This document shows positions 35,840-45,126 of a stretch of DNA of 46,860 bases, one piece after another. Source of the DNA: Aliivibrio sp. (GTDB lineage Bacteria; Pseudomonadota; Gammaproteobacteria; Enterobacterales; Vibrionaceae); the NCBI GenBank assembly GCA_016764915.1, contig JAESQY010000023.1, forward strand, positions 1 to 46,860, in the 5' to 3' direction. Every line of letters starts with the position of its first letter. Position 1 is the stretch's first letter. The position numbers were made by a program, and so were the translations under genes. The notes under the pieces were generated by a model. The model was not told where the DNA came from. It saw only the letters and a list, made by a program, of their open reading frames with translations, and did not search any database.

Positions 35840-36793
35840 TTATTTAAGTGTGATACGCGGATCGACCATCCGGTATAACACATCAACAATACTAACCACA
35901 CCAATAAACAAGAAAGTTATTAGTACAATTACGGCTTTCAATACAGGGAGGTCACCTGTGGTTATTGCATCGTAAGTAACCAAACCTACACCTGGGATAC
36001 CGAAGTAACTCTCAAGCAATAACGAGCCACCTATCACTACAAATGGGATGGTAAATACAATTCTGGTAATGATCGGTATTAGCGCATTTTTCAATACATG
36101 TTTCATCAAAATAGTGGTTGGGCTATGCCCGAACGCCTTGGCGGTACGGATATGATCACGAGTGGTTTCTTCCACTAATATTGCACGGTAAAAACGGGTG
36201 TTATACCCCACAGCCACAAACACCGCTGACATGGTGGGTACTGTCGTGTAATAAACATAATCAGAGAGAGAATTCACCTCCCAGCCATAAACTGGGAAGA
36301 GATTCAAACCGTAGTTGGAACAGAATATAAGTTGCGTTGCGATAATCACAATTAGATATGAAATGCTCATCCCAACAACAGATGAAGACATCACAAGTTT
36401 ATCGATAAAGGTTGCTCTGTTTTGAGCAGCAAGTAACGCTAAACTAATCCCGATAATATGACCAAGTAAAAAACCAGGAGTCACCAACATGATGGATACT
36501 GGAATGGTTTTACTCAGTATCGTGGTTACTTTTTCACCCGTTGAGTCGGAATATCCGAAATCAAACGTGATGACCTGTTGAACATATTCAAGGTATCTAA
36601 CAAAAAATGATTTGTCATACCCGAGCTGATGACGGATCTCATTAATCTCTTCAATTGTTGGATTACGGCCAAGGAGATCATAAGTTTTATCCGGTCCAAA
36701 ATAGACCATTAAAACAAAACTAATCAACGTGACACCAAACAATAAAGGCAGACTATAAATCAATTTTCTAAGACAATACCGCAACGTTTCCAT
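35840..36793 (-). CDS. Peptide ABC transporter permease, OppB type
   Basis: The 317-residue inner-membrane protein has an N-terminal helix (LIYSLPLLFGVTLISFVLMV), about five more hydrophobic segments, and an EAA-like loop with RTAKAFGHSPTTILMKHVLK near residue 216. The C-terminus (VDVLYRMVDPRITL) is diagnostic of OppB/DppB. AGGA is nine bases before the ATG. It follows the substrate-binding protein gene by 11 bases. Confidence 0.92.
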   Translation of the reverse strand: METLRYCLRKLIYSLPLLFGVTLISFVLMVYFGPDKTYDLLGRNPTIEEINEIRHQLGYDKSFFVRYLEYVQQVITFDFGYSDSTGEKVTTILSKTIPVSIMLVTPGFLLGHIIGISLALLAAQNRATFIDKLVMSSSVVGMSISYLIVIIATQLIFCSNYGLNLFPVYGWEVNSLSDYVYYTTVPTMSAVFVAVGYNTRFYRAILVEETTRDHIRTAKAFGHSPTTILMKHVLKNALIPIITRIVFTIPFVVIGGSLLLESYFGIPGVGLVTYDAITTGDLPVLKAVIVLITFLFIGVVSIVDVLYRMVDPRITLK

Positions 36794-36804
36794 AATTCAG
36801 AATC

Positions 36805-38562
36805 CTACTTCTTTATATCTACGTATTTAAAATAGTTACCGATAACACTACGCTGTGGCCAAACTAGAGCATTTTTATGCCACATGGTCACACCCGTTCT
36901 CGAAAAACTACCAATACCGACACAATCTTCGACAAGAATATTATTCATTTTCTTATAGATAACGGTACGTTCTGGACTAGGCTGCATAATTGATGCTTGC
37001 TCATACATAGCATTGTATGCAGGGTTGTTGTAGTTAGAGCTGTTTGAACCTGGTGAACGGTTAGGTCCATAGAATAACTGCAGCGTGTTCTCAGCATCTG
37101 GGTAATCAAGACCCCATGCCATTGAAATCATCTGCGTCTTACTCCTCTTAACATCTTTGTTGTAATCGCCAAAAGTTGCGTAAGATTTGTACTTAATTTT
37201 ATTCTTAGGATAACCAATTTTAACCAAGTTACCTTTAAACTGCTCAAAGAACTGCTTTGCTTTTACGCTTGATACACTTGGGTAAACAAGTTTAGGCAGT
37301 GATTTTGCATCCCAACCATTTGCGGCTAACAGCGCTTTAGCGCCTGCAATATCTTGTTCAATCGATGTTTTGTCCATGTTTGGATCAAAACCATCGGTTC
37401 CTGGAACAATAAATCCTGGGTAAGCATTACCTAGGCCTAAGTAAAAACGGTCGATACGCTCAGTCCAGTTAAACGATTTTACAATTGAACAACGAAGTGC
37501 TTTATTTTGAGCGTTAATTTTTGGATCATCAGAGCGACCAAAATACTCATCGTCGAAGTTAAACAAGTTGTAAACTAAACCTGCCTCTGTATCGACTTTG
37601 TAGTTGTATTTTTCAGCGTATTCAGGCTTTAGAACAACTGGGTTCTTTGAGCTAAGAACGGTTCCTACTTGCTCATTTTGTAGGCCTGTATTGGCAATCT
37701 CATTACCTTTAGAGAATGAGTTCCAACGAGCTGAAGCTTGTTTAATCCAGTTAGCTTCAATTCGGTCTACGATTGGCAGAGATTTTCCTTCCAAAGCAGC
37801 AATACCTGATGCGCCGTGAATAGACTCATCGTAGCCTTCTTTGGCTAGATCCATTGTGTCGCCACGGTAACTTGGATTACGCACTAATACTGTTTTAGTA
37901 TTATTGTGTGAAATAAGTTTGAATGGGCCTGAACCCACTGGGTGAACTGACAGTTCACGGCCATACTTAGCCACTGCTTCTTTAGGAACGATTCCAGAGA
38001 AACCCATTGCAAAGGTATAAGTCAATTGTGGGTAAGGTTTAGTCAGAACGATTTGAATGGTGTATTTATCGAGTGCTTTTAGTCCAGGAATTTCTTTCGC
38101 GTAATCTGAACCTTCTGTTTTCCATGCATCTAGACCTTCAATTTTACCACTCCACAACCATGAGCCTTGTGAGCGGTTCTTTTTATCAAAGTGACGCTTA
38201 AGCGAGTAGACAAAATCTTCTGCAACCACTTCACGTCCCTTGCCATCGGCAAACGCAGGATCGTCAGCGTACATTACACCTTGCTTAATTTTAATCGTGT
38301 AAGTTAAACCATCTTCAGACACTTCAGGAAGTGCAACTGCAAGGTTTGGTTTTAACTCGAAAGGCATGGTTAAATATTTATATTCATAAAGTGTGTCATA
38401 CACAGCGGTTACAATAGTAGTTGCGTACATTGTGCCAGCTTGAGTGGTATCAAATGTGGTAGGAGCACCATTATCTGAAAACTTAAACACTTTGGTGTCG
38501 TTAGCAACTGCAAAACTGGATGCTACCAGCGCTGCTAACGGAATGAGCGTAAATTTATTCAT
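36805..38562 (-). CDS. Periplasmic peptide-binding protein, OppA/SBP_bac_5 family
   Basis: This 585-residue periplasmic protein captures the substrate for the following BCDF permease genes. It has a Sec signal peptide (LIPLAALVASSFA, likely cut after VASSFAVA) without a lipobox Cys, then the family 5 fold, with the typical KPNLAVALPEVSEDGLTYTI and HPVGSGPFKL motifs. It is longer than OppA of E. coli (about 540). AAGGAC lies five bases before the ATG. It heads the leftward A-B-C-D-F operon. The long form and gene set also occur in peptide transporters of unknown specificity, so no gene symbol is given. Confidence 0.92.
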   Translation of the reverse strand: MNKFTLIPLAALVASSFAVANDTKVFKFSDNGAPTTFDTTQAGTMYATTIVTAVYDTLYEYKYLTMPFELKPNLAVALPEVSEDGLTYTIKIKQGVMYADDPAFADGKGREVVAEDFVYSLKRHFDKKNRSQGSWLWSGKIEGLDAWKTEGSDYAKEIPGLKALDKYTIQIVLTKPYPQLTYTFAMGFSGIVPKEAVAKYGRELSVHPVGSGPFKLISHNNTKTVLVRNPSYRGDTMDLAKEGYDESIHGASGIAALEGKSLPIVDRIEANWIKQASARWNSFSKGNEIANTGLQNEQVGTVLSSKNPVVLKPEYAEKYNYKVDTEAGLVYNLFNFDDEYFGRSDDPKINAQNKALRCSIVKSFNWTERIDRFYLGLGNAYPGFIVPGTDGFDPNMDKTSIEQDIAGAKALLAANGWDAKSLPKLVYPSVSSVKAKQFFEQFKGNLVKIGYPKNKIKYKSYATFGDYNKDVKRSKTQMISMAWGLDYPDAENTLQLFYGPNRSPGSNSSNYNNPAYNAMYEQASIMQPSPERTVIYKKMNNILVEDCVGIGSFSRTGVTMWHKNALVWPQRSVIGNYFKYVDIKK

Positions 38563-38888
38563 TTAAAGTCCTTATTATAATTGCTCGGTTGCTTTATCTT
38601 TTCCTTTTGGAACACTGCCGATTAGCTTCCGAATTATTCACTGCTATTTGATTCCTTAACAGTTATTCATAATGAGCATAATTAAACAAGCATAAAGTAT
38701 GCAATCTTAGATATAGCCATTAAATTTCCGCGAACCCCTATAACCACTTGCATTAATTTTAATTGCGAATTAAAAAAAACATCCCACCGCTTGATTTAGA
38801 ACAAGTTTTATTCACTAGTTAACTGCTAAGTAAATGGCATTATATTTTTAACATTATTCTGATTTATCACTAACATCTAAAACAAAAA
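38563..38888 (-). promoter_or_regulatory. Upstream region of the peptide transporter operon
   Basis: This gap of about 325 bases has no coding frame. A possible leftward promoter is TTGCAT with TATGCT 18 bases downstream, around 38680-38705. TTTTAATT-GCG-AATTAAAA (38757-38775) is a perfect 8-bp AT-rich palindrome about 200 bases before oppA and could be an operator. Nothing else stands out. Confidence 0.4.
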
Positions 38889-38909
38889 AGCCCCCATCAA
38901 ATGGGGGCT
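38884..38909 (-). terminator. Terminator of the iron ABC importer operon
   Basis: AGCCCCCAT (38889-38897) and ATGGGGGCT (38901-38909) form a 9-bp stem with a CAA loop. Read leftward it is followed by TTTTT, giving a strong rho-independent terminator 33 bases after the last gene. Confidence 0.93.
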
Positions 38910-38941
38910 CTCTTACAACTGATTATATTGGTTATTTTTGG

Positions 38942-39736
38942 CTACTTTTTGCTGCTTTTTATCCTTGGAATTAACATCGCAGTGTCGCTTTCTGGATCGG
39001 TAATAATTGATGCATCTAGATTGAATACTTCTTCAAGCATCTCCTCCGTCATCACACTTTTACTGTCACCTTGAATAAAAAGTTCACCTGCTTTCATGAC
39101 AATTAATTCATCCGCGTATCGGCAAGCTTGGTTAAGGTCATGCAAAACCACCACCACGGTTTTGCCTTGTGTTACCAACTCTGCCAAAATATCCAACAAC
39201 TCATATTGATGACAAAGATCTAAGTACGTTGTTGGTTCATCAAGCAATACAATATCTGTATTTTGAGCCAAGATCATTGCAATCCAAACTCGCTGTCTTT
39301 GCCCTCCAGATAACGAGGACAATGGAGAATTCGCGAACTCTTCTACATTGGCACGTTTCATCGCTTGAGCAACATAGTGATGATCATCTTTACTCAAGCT
39401 GCCCATGATATTCAAATAGGGCGCTCTACCAAATCCTACGAGCTCTCTAACCGTTACACCTTCTGGAGTAATCGGTGTTTGTGGTAACAAAGAGATACAT
39501 TGTGCCAACTGTTTGCTTTTCAGTTGCTGCACGGATTCACCATTAGCAAGCGTGATATCACCACTTTTACTGCTCACTAAGTTGACCACAGATTTAAGCA
39601 GTGTCGACTTTCCGCAACCATTCGGCCCGATTAACGCGGTAAACTTTCCCGCTTTAATTTTACTTGAGAGGCCTTCTATAATGATTTTATTGTTGTAACC
39701 TAAGGTAAGATTATTAAAAGTGAGAGCATGTTCCAT
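38942..39736 (-). CDS. Iron-siderophore ABC transporter ATPase, FecE/FepC type
   Basis: The 264-residue ATPase energises ferric-siderophore import. Walker A GPNGCGKST is at residues 37-45, signature [13 protein letters not shown] near 142, and Walker B VLLDEPTTYLD near 163; the TTYLD form is typical of the FepC/FecE/FhuC group. The frame opens at TTG 39748, but the ATG at 39736 has GGTGA five bases upstream and is preferred. It lies six bases after the upstream permease gene and ends the operon. The exact siderophore cannot be told from the ATPase. Confidence 0.92.
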   Translation of the reverse strand: MEHALTFNNLTLGYNNKIIIEGLSSKIKAGKFTALIGPNGCGKSTLLKSVVNLVSSKSGDITLANGESVQQLKSKQLAQCISLLPQTPITPEGVTVRELVGFGRAPYLNIMGSLSKDDHHYVAQAMKRANVEEFANSPLSSLSGGQRQRVWIAMILAQNTDIVLLDEPTTYLDLCHQYELLDILAELVTQGKTVVVVLHDLNQACRYADELIVMKAGELFIQGDSKSVMTEEMLEEVFNLDASIITDPESDTAMLIPRIKSSKK

Positions 39737-39741
39737 TCGTA

Positions 39742-40719
39742 TCACCAATGCCTATAACGACTGAGTAAAAAGATAAAATATGGCGCACCGATAAAGGCAG
39801 TTAATATTCCTGCAGGAAGCTCAATAGGTGGCATTAATATCCTGGCAAACAGATCTGCACTGAGCAGAATGATCGCCCCAATGAACATCGTGACAGGAAT
39901 GAGTACGATGTGACGGCTGCTTGTCGAAAAGCGAGCAACATGTGGGGCGACTAATCCAACAAAACCAATATTGCCACATATAGAAACCGCCACACACGCC
40001 AAAGCAATACTAATAATCAAGGCCAAAATTCTAACCTTAAATACAGGTTGCCCTAATCCTTGTGCAGTTTCATCCCCAAGTGACAATAGGTCGAGTCGAT
40101 AAGCGACCATGATTGCAGCAGGTAATAGCAGTAGTAACCAGCCAAATAACATTGGAAGATGGCTCCAGTTACGTCCCCAAATAGAACCAGTCAACCACAA
40201 CATTGAGGTATTTATTTCCATTGGATGGCTGATCAAAAGAAAATCAATGCCTGCAGAACAGACAGCGGCAAGTGCGATACCAATTAATGCTAAGGCGGCG
40301 GGTTGATGCAGCACTTCCCAGGCTAACCATAGTAGAACTGTCGTTGCTACAAGCCCGCCTAAAAGAGCAATAAAAGGCAGCCATACCACAGGTATATCGC
40401 TAAACAGCACACTCGATAACACAACCGCTAAACTGGCTCCAGAAGTCACTCCCAACACGTCCGGAGATGCCAGAGGATTTCTGATTACACCTTGAACTAA
40501 TAACCCTGAAAGCCCAAGAGATGCTCCGACTAAACTTGCCACTAACATTCGTGGAAACCGATAGCCCCAAATAATGAATTCGTTTTCAGTCACTTTGCCT
40601 AATAGTGTATCTATCACTTGTCCCCAAGGAACATGAACCGCGCCTGCGCTGATGTGCCAGATTGAAAATAGTGACCAAATGATCAACAGCACGAATCCTG
40701 CTTGGTGTTGACGAATCAT
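39742..40719 (-). CDS. Iron-siderophore ABC permease, FecCD family (second subunit)
   Basis: The 325-residue inner-membrane permease has about nine hydrophobic segments and the family motifs RFPRMLVASLVGASLGLSG and RNPLASPDVLGVTSGAS. GNIGFVGLVAPHVAR near residue 245 forms the contact with the ATPase. The ATG overlaps the stop of the first permease gene by four bases (ATGA). The two permeases form a heterodimer, as in Fec and Fep systems. Confidence 0.93.
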   Translation of the reverse strand: MIRQHQAGFVLLIIWSLFSIWHISAGAVHVPWGQVIDTLLGKVTENEFIIWGYRFPRMLVASLVGASLGLSGLLVQGVIRNPLASPDVLGVTSGASLAVVLSSVLFSDIPVVWLPFIALLGGLVATTVLLWLAWEVLHQPAALALIGIALAAVCSAGIDFLLISHPMEINTSMLWLTGSIWGRNWSHLPMLFGWLLLLLPAAIMVAYRLDLLSLGDETAQGLGQPVFKVRILALIISIALACVAVSICGNIGFVGLVAPHVARFSTSSRHIVLIPVTMFIGAIILLSADLFARILMPPIELPAGILTAFIGAPYFIFLLSRYRHW

Positions 40720-41753
40720 AACTGGCTCCTCATTTGTTGCTTGGTTAATACGAGGAAAAACAGGGCGCCAAATAATGAGGTTACGATACCCACTGGATTT
40801 TCTTGCCCTAAGTTGATGTATCGGCTACCTATATCGGCATAGAGCACGAGGTTGCCCCCCATTAACAGAGTCATTGGCATCAAAAATCGGATATCGTGTC
40901 CAACCCATGCCCGAGCGACATGCGGCACCATCAGACCAACAAAACCAATCGGCCCTGACACACTGACACAAGCGGCAATCAACAGCACAATAACGATGCT
41001 TGAAAGTACGCGCACCTGCCACAATTTCCCTCCCACACTCTGCATCATGGCCTCGCCGAGTCGCAGTAAGTTAAGCTGAAAACTCAAATACATTGACAGT
41101 ACAAAACCAAAAAATACCGTTGGCAGTAATAAAGTCACATCACTCCAGCCAACATTTGCCACAGAGCCTGTAAGCCAATACATCACGCCGTAAGCATGTT
41201 CGTCAGCAAATATAACGGCTGCGCGTGTTAGCGATATAAAGAGGAAGTTGAGTGCAACACCAGCTAGCACCACTCGAATTGGATTTATTCGGTTTTGATG
41301 TAGACCCGCAAGAAAAAACACCATGACACCTGATATCAACGCGCCAGACATCGTAATAATAAGAATGGGTACGCCGCTTAGCCATGGCAATAACCCAGTT
41401 GAAGCAAAAGCAAAAGCGAATGCTGCTCCTGCACTGACCCCAAAAATAGACGGCGACGCTAATGGATTTCGCGTGATTGACTGCATCAACAGACCCGCTA
41501 TCGCTAATCCCATGCCTGCAAACATGGCGACAAACGCACGTGGCATTCGAATCGAATAGATAATGTGCTGATGGATCTCATTGCCCATTTGATCATTGAG
41601 TAATTGCCACACATCATTCAATGATAAATTAAAATTGGACGCTAATATCAGTGAACCCAGCCAGCCCACGATCAGAATCACAAGCAAAAAACTCATTTTC
41701 ATCAAATAGGAAAAACGCCAGCGTGATGCTAGCGTTAACGTCATCGTATTCAT
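40716..41753 (-). CDS. Iron-siderophore ABC permease, FecCD family (first subunit)
   Basis: The 345-residue inner-membrane permease has the family motifs RMPRAFVAMFAGMGLAIAG, RNPLASPSIFGVSAGAA and SGPIGFVGLMVPHVAR, and about ten hydrophobic segments. The ATG overlaps the binding-protein stop by one base (TAATG), and its end overlaps the second permease by four. It is the paralogue of its downstream neighbour. Confidence 0.93.
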   Translation of the reverse strand: MNTMTLTLASRWRFSYLMKMSFLLVILIVGWLGSLILASNFNLSLNDVWQLLNDQMGNEIHQHIIYSIRMPRAFVAMFAGMGLAIAGLLMQSITRNPLASPSIFGVSAGAAFAFAFASTGLLPWLSGVPILIITMSGALISGVMVFFLAGLHQNRINPIRVVLAGVALNFLFISLTRAAVIFADEHAYGVMYWLTGSVANVGWSDVTLLLPTVFFGFVLSMYLSFQLNLLRLGEAMMQSVGGKLWQVRVLSSIVIVLLIAACVSVSGPIGFVGLMVPHVARAWVGHDIRFLMPMTLLMGGNLVLYADIGSRYINLGQENPVGIVTSLFGALFFLVLTKQQMRSQL

Positions 41754-42634
41754 TATTTCAAGAGTGCTTCAATTTCTGCCGCCATAATTTCGGCTGCAAT
41801 CATACCTCGGTTCAGAGACCATAAACGAGGGTCTGTTTCGGTATAATGATCGTTTTTCACAGAGCTCATCATGCTCCAAAGTGGATTATGTTTAAATTCA
41901 TCAACCGCCGTTTCATCACCATATTCGCCAACCAGAAAGTAGTCAGGGTTAACCTGAATCAAACGTTCCAGTGTGGTGCTAATATAGGCGTTATCTTTCT
42001 CTTCAGGAATCGGTGAAGCCAAACCCAAACGCGCCATCACGCCACCGGCATAGGCTTTTGGTCCATGCATCGTAATTCCACGCGAAGTTGAAATAGCGAA
42101 CATCACGGTTTTATTACTGTCAATACGCGCTGCTATTTCATCCATACGCGCATTATGAGCGGTAACAAGGCCATTCATTTCTGCTTTTTTCCCTAACGCT
42201 TCAGCCACTTTCACAACCGCTTTTAAGTTATCTTGGTATGACTCACCGCGACTCTTTAATATCAACGTAGGCGCAATACGTTTTAAATCTTCATAAATAG
42301 CCTCATGTCGCTCACGGTCCGCGATAATAAGATCGGGCTTTAGTGATGCAATGACTTCTAGGCTTGGCTGTGAACGAGACCCGACCGAGGTCCAACTGTC
42401 AATTCGCTTACGTATTGGCTCAATCACACGAGTATTGTCATTGTCATCCGCGACCCCCACAGGGGAGACACCAATATTGGCTAAAGCATCAACAAACGAA
42501 AACTCCAGCGCGATAACTCTCAGAGGAACCTGTTGCAATACAAGCGTACCTAATTCATCTTTAACTCGAATTTCTGCTTGTGCTGTTGTTGCTAGCATCA
42601 ATACTGATAATGCCACTATCCATTTTTTTAACAC
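41753..42634 (-). CDS. Periplasmic ferric-siderophore binding protein, FecB-like
   Basis: This 293-residue binding protein delivers an iron chelate to the FecCD-type permeases. It has a Sec signal peptide (VALSVLMLATTAQA, cut before EIRVKDELG) and the class III binding fold, with RVIALEFSFVDALANIGVSP and a long connecting helix. The VALEFSFVDALA-type start is closest to the FecB, iron(III) dicitrate group. The frame opens with TTG at 42655, but the GTG at 42634 starts cleanly at the signal peptide and has AGGGAGAG upstream. It is the first gene of the leftward operon, with a Fur-like site upstream. No TonB-dependent receptor or siderophore synthesis gene is in the window. Confidence 0.9.
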   Translation of the reverse strand: MLKKWIVALSVLMLATTAQAEIRVKDELGTLVLQQVPLRVIALEFSFVDALANIGVSPVGVADDNDNTRVIEPIRKRIDSWTSVGSRSQPSLEVIASLKPDLIIADRERHEAIYEDLKRIAPTLILKSRGESYQDNLKAVVKVAEALGKKAEMNGLVTAHNARMDEIAARIDSNKTVMFAISTSRGITMHGPKAYAGGVMARLGLASPIPEEKDNAYISTTLERLIQVNPDYFLVGEYGDETAVDEFKHNPLWSMMSSVKNDHYTETDPRLWSLNRGMIAAEIMAAEIEALLK

Positions 42635-42696
42635 GGTTACTCTCCCTGCAAACAATAATAATTCTCAAACGCATTATGCACAGGAATCAATTTAAT

Positions 42697-42715
42697 GCAA
42701 ATGATTGTCATTCGT
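42697..42715. promoter_or_regulatory. Fur-box-like site before the iron importer operon
   Basis: The 19-base site GCAAATGATTGTCATTCGT matches the Fur consensus GATAATGATAATCATTATC at 12 of 19 positions by eye and has the central AATGA-TTG-TCATT symmetry. It lies about 65 bases before the binding-protein start, in the promoter zone, and would give iron-repressed expression. Confidence 0.6.
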
Positions 42716-42828
42716 TATGATGCCCGTGCCGATCCTATTAGTTCGACGTAATTGGTAACCACTCCTACAATTAGTAGATATGCGAGCAGTTGCACTTTGC
42801 TCGTTCAACTATTTCTGCTGAGGGGAAA

Positions 42829-44601
42829 ATGATGGTACCTCGTCTTTTAGTTAACAAACCAATGTTCACAACATTGAGCTTCACTCTTGCTGCCGCTCTT
42901 ATACTGCTGTTCAGCTCTGTCACATTTTCCGCGCCACCTCATGAACGCTATGTTGTTGTGCTTCATAAAAACATGGGGCCACCGATTAATATCGCTAACG
43001 ACATCGCTTCAAATCATCGAGCGCAAATCGGCTTTGTTTATAACCATGTACTACAAGGTTTCTCTGTTGCCCTACCTGCAGCCGCAGTCAATGCGATTCA
43101 GCGAGATCCAAGAGTGGCTTATGTGGAAAAAAGCATTGAAATACGCCTATTTGCACAAGACATTCCAACGGGTGTGACTCGAATATTCGCCAACTTTCCA
43201 GTGTTGAGTATTGATGGTGACGACAGCATGAGAGTGGATGTAGATGTGGCGGTGCTTGACACTGGCATAGACCGCCAGCATCCAGACCTGAATGTGGTCG
43301 GTGGTACAAATTGTTTAAAAACGACAAAAGGAGGGCCACCCAGATCTCGCAGTTATTTTTGTGATAGCAGCAAAGATGGCGATGATGACCATTACCACGG
43401 CACTCACGTTGCTGGCACCATCGCAGCTCTAGATAACAACATTGGTGTCGTTGGTGTTGCTCCAGGCGCGAGACTGTGGGCAGTCAAAGTACTCGATTCA
43501 CAAGGCTCAGGTTCGCTTGCTGGTATTATTGCCGCTATTGATTGGGTTGTGGCTCAAGGAGATATCGAGGTTATTAACATGAGCTTGGGCGGTACGGGAA
43601 GCAGCCAAGCGATGGATGATGCCATCTCTGCTGCATTTAATAGTGGCGTAGTTGTGGTGGTTGCTGCAGGAAACAGTGCAGATGATGCCATGAATTATAC
43701 TCCTGCCAACTCCCCTGATGCCATTACCGTCTCTGCACTCGCTGATTTTGATGGTACTGATGGTTATAACGGTTTATTCACTTGTCGTTACGATGTTGAT
43801 GATACGCTTGCTGATTTCTCCAACTTTGGAGCAACCGTTGATATCATTGCACCAGGAGCATGTATCTACTCCACCTACCCAATTGAGAGAGGATCATATA
43901 ACACCATTAGTGGCACCTCTATGGCCTCACCGCACGTAGCCGGCGCAGCAGCACTACTGGCAAGTAATCATCTCTCCACGGCGACTATATGGACAACGTT
44001 AGTTGATAGTGGCAACTATAACTGGACTGATGATGCACCAGATAACATCCAGGAACCTTTACTCGATATCAGTGGTTTTGTTCCGACACTGATTAATGTT
44101 TCGGTCACGCCAAATTCACCGCCAACCGCAAACTTTAGTTACGCATGTAGCGCATCAACCTGCGATTTTGATGGCAGTCAATCTGGAGACGATGATGGTT
44201 CAATCGTTCTCTATGAGTGGGATTTTGGTGACGGTAACAGTGATAGCAACGACTCGAGTTCATTAAGCAATCACACCTATACCGTAGATGGAACTTATAC
44301 CGTTACGCTGATTGTTACCGATGATAATGGGGCAACTGGTAGTAAAAGTTTAACCGTAACCGTTCCGGTAGCTGAAGTTACGTTGATTGGTAGTGTCAAC
44401 AACAGTGGTCCTACATGGCGCGCAATTGTTACTGCTACAGATACCAACGTCGTTCTTATGGGTGTATGGACACACAACTCAGGCACACCATCTTGTCATA
44501 ATAATGTATGTGAACTATCGGGAATAAGTAAGAAAAATGAGCCCGAAGTCAGTTTTACCAGTGACGGCGGCATTGAAGTCATTATTAACCGAAAAATGTA
44601 A
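42829..44601 (+). CDS. Secreted subtilisin-family serine protease with PKD domain
   Basis: This protease of about 590 residues is exported by a Sec signal peptide (FTLAAALILLFSSVTFSA). An inhibitor I9-like propeptide follows (RYVVVLHKN to about residue 110). The S8 catalytic domain has Asp144 (VAVLDTGIDRQHPDL), His190 (HGTHVAGT) and Ser364 (GTSMASPHVAG). A PKD domain lies about residues 426-513 (WDFGDGNSDS, HTYTVDGTYTVTL), and a last segment of about 75 residues has two cysteines. Such enzymes degrade extracellular protein. The frame opens at TTG 42790, but ATG 42829 or 42832, just after AGGGG, are the likely starts. A clear terminator follows. It is a single gene. Confidence 0.93.
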   Translation: MMVPRLLVNKPMFTTLSFTLAAALILLFSSVTFSAPPHERYVVVLHKNMGPPINIANDIASNHRAQIGFVYNHVLQGFSVALPAAAVNAIQRDPRVAYVEKSIEIRLFAQDIPTGVTRIFANFPVLSIDGDDSMRVDVDVAVLDTGIDRQHPDLNVVGGTNCLKTTKGGPPRSRSYFCDSSKDGDDDHYHGTHVAGTIAALDNNIGVVGVAPGARLWAVKVLDSQGSGSLAGIIAAIDWVVAQGDIEVINMSLGGTGSSQAMDDAISAAFNSGVVVVVAAGNSADDAMNYTPANSPDAITVSALADFDGTDGYNGLFTCRYDVDDTLADFSNFGATVDIIAPGACIYSTYPIERGSYNTISGTSMASPHVAGAAALLASNHLSTATIWTTLVDSGNYNWTDDAPDNIQEPLLDISGFVPTLINVSVTPNSPPTANFSYACSASTCDFDGSQSGDDDGSIVLYEWDFGDGNSDSNDSSSLSNHTYTVDGTYTVTLIVTDDNGATGSKSLTVTVPVAEVTLIGSVNNSGPTWRAIVTATDTNVVLMGVWTHNSGTPSCHNNVCELSGISKKNEPEVSFTSDGGIEVIINRKM

Positions 44602-44607
44602 CATACT

Positions 44608-44640
44608 GGTGCCTCACTAACAATGTGAGGCACCCTTTCT
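44608..44640 (+). terminator. Terminator of the protease gene
   Basis: GGTGCCTCAC (44608-44617) and GTGAGGCACC (44625-44634) form a perfect 10-bp stem with a 7-base loop, followed by CTTTCT, seven bases after the stop codon. Confidence 0.88.
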
Positions 44641-45126
44641 AAAAACGATGAATAGCTACTCACTATTGATAAAATCATACAAAAAAGGAACCATGGAAAA
44701 ATTAATTATTTATTACAGCAGGTTACACATTCATCATCTCTTTACTCACTTATAAAGCAATCATCACTTAATCAGATTCCAGCCATTTTCATCACTTGCC
44801 TATCACCAATATTCACTTCTGAGCATAACTATCCGTATATAATATACTATCTGCAAAAAAGTATGACTGATATCCTCTTTCAATTATTAATGACACATTA
44901 GTTACTTGCTATTTTATTCACTCACTTGCCTCTTATTAGACTGCTACCCCTCAGCAGCATTGGAACCAGCTCCGGATATTCATTCATATCATTACTCTCT
45001 ATTGGTTGGTTTTTTATTCACCATTTTTATGTGTGAGTTTGCTCGCAAAATGCTTTGTATTCATGCACTAATCTCCTTGCTGTGTTTTGTCATCCTATAG
45101 TATTGAAATATCAAAAGGACCCTATT
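44641..45126 (+). other. Intergenic stretch with possible promoter and relic reading frame
   Basis: No clear gene lies in these 486 bases. A perfect -10 box TATAAT (44838-44843) could serve the downstream lipoprotein gene, though its -35 is poor. AAAGGA followed by ATG at 44693 opens only a 20-codon frame; in the neighbouring frame the following bases read ITAGYTFIISLLTYKAIIT, a membrane-like stretch, so a decayed small membrane protein gene is possible. A hydrophobic frame running through about 44906-45100 starts at TTG, has no ribosome site, and is not believed. Confidence 0.4.

Noticed and set aside
38757..38775. AT-rich palindrome TTTTAATT-GCG-AATTAAAA as a terminator
   Set aside because: The stem has no GC pair outside its loop and would be too weak to terminate; at most it is a DNA operator.
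42351..42695. A 114-codon plus-strand frame opposite the FecB-like gene
   Set aside because: It is antisense to a well-supported binding protein with a clear signal peptide and shows no domain or ribosome site.
44906..45100. A hydrophobic 64-codon plus-strand frame before the DUF885 lipoprotein
   Set aside because: It starts with TTG, has no ribosome site, and ends just before the lipoprotein start; the hydrophobicity follows from T-rich DNA.
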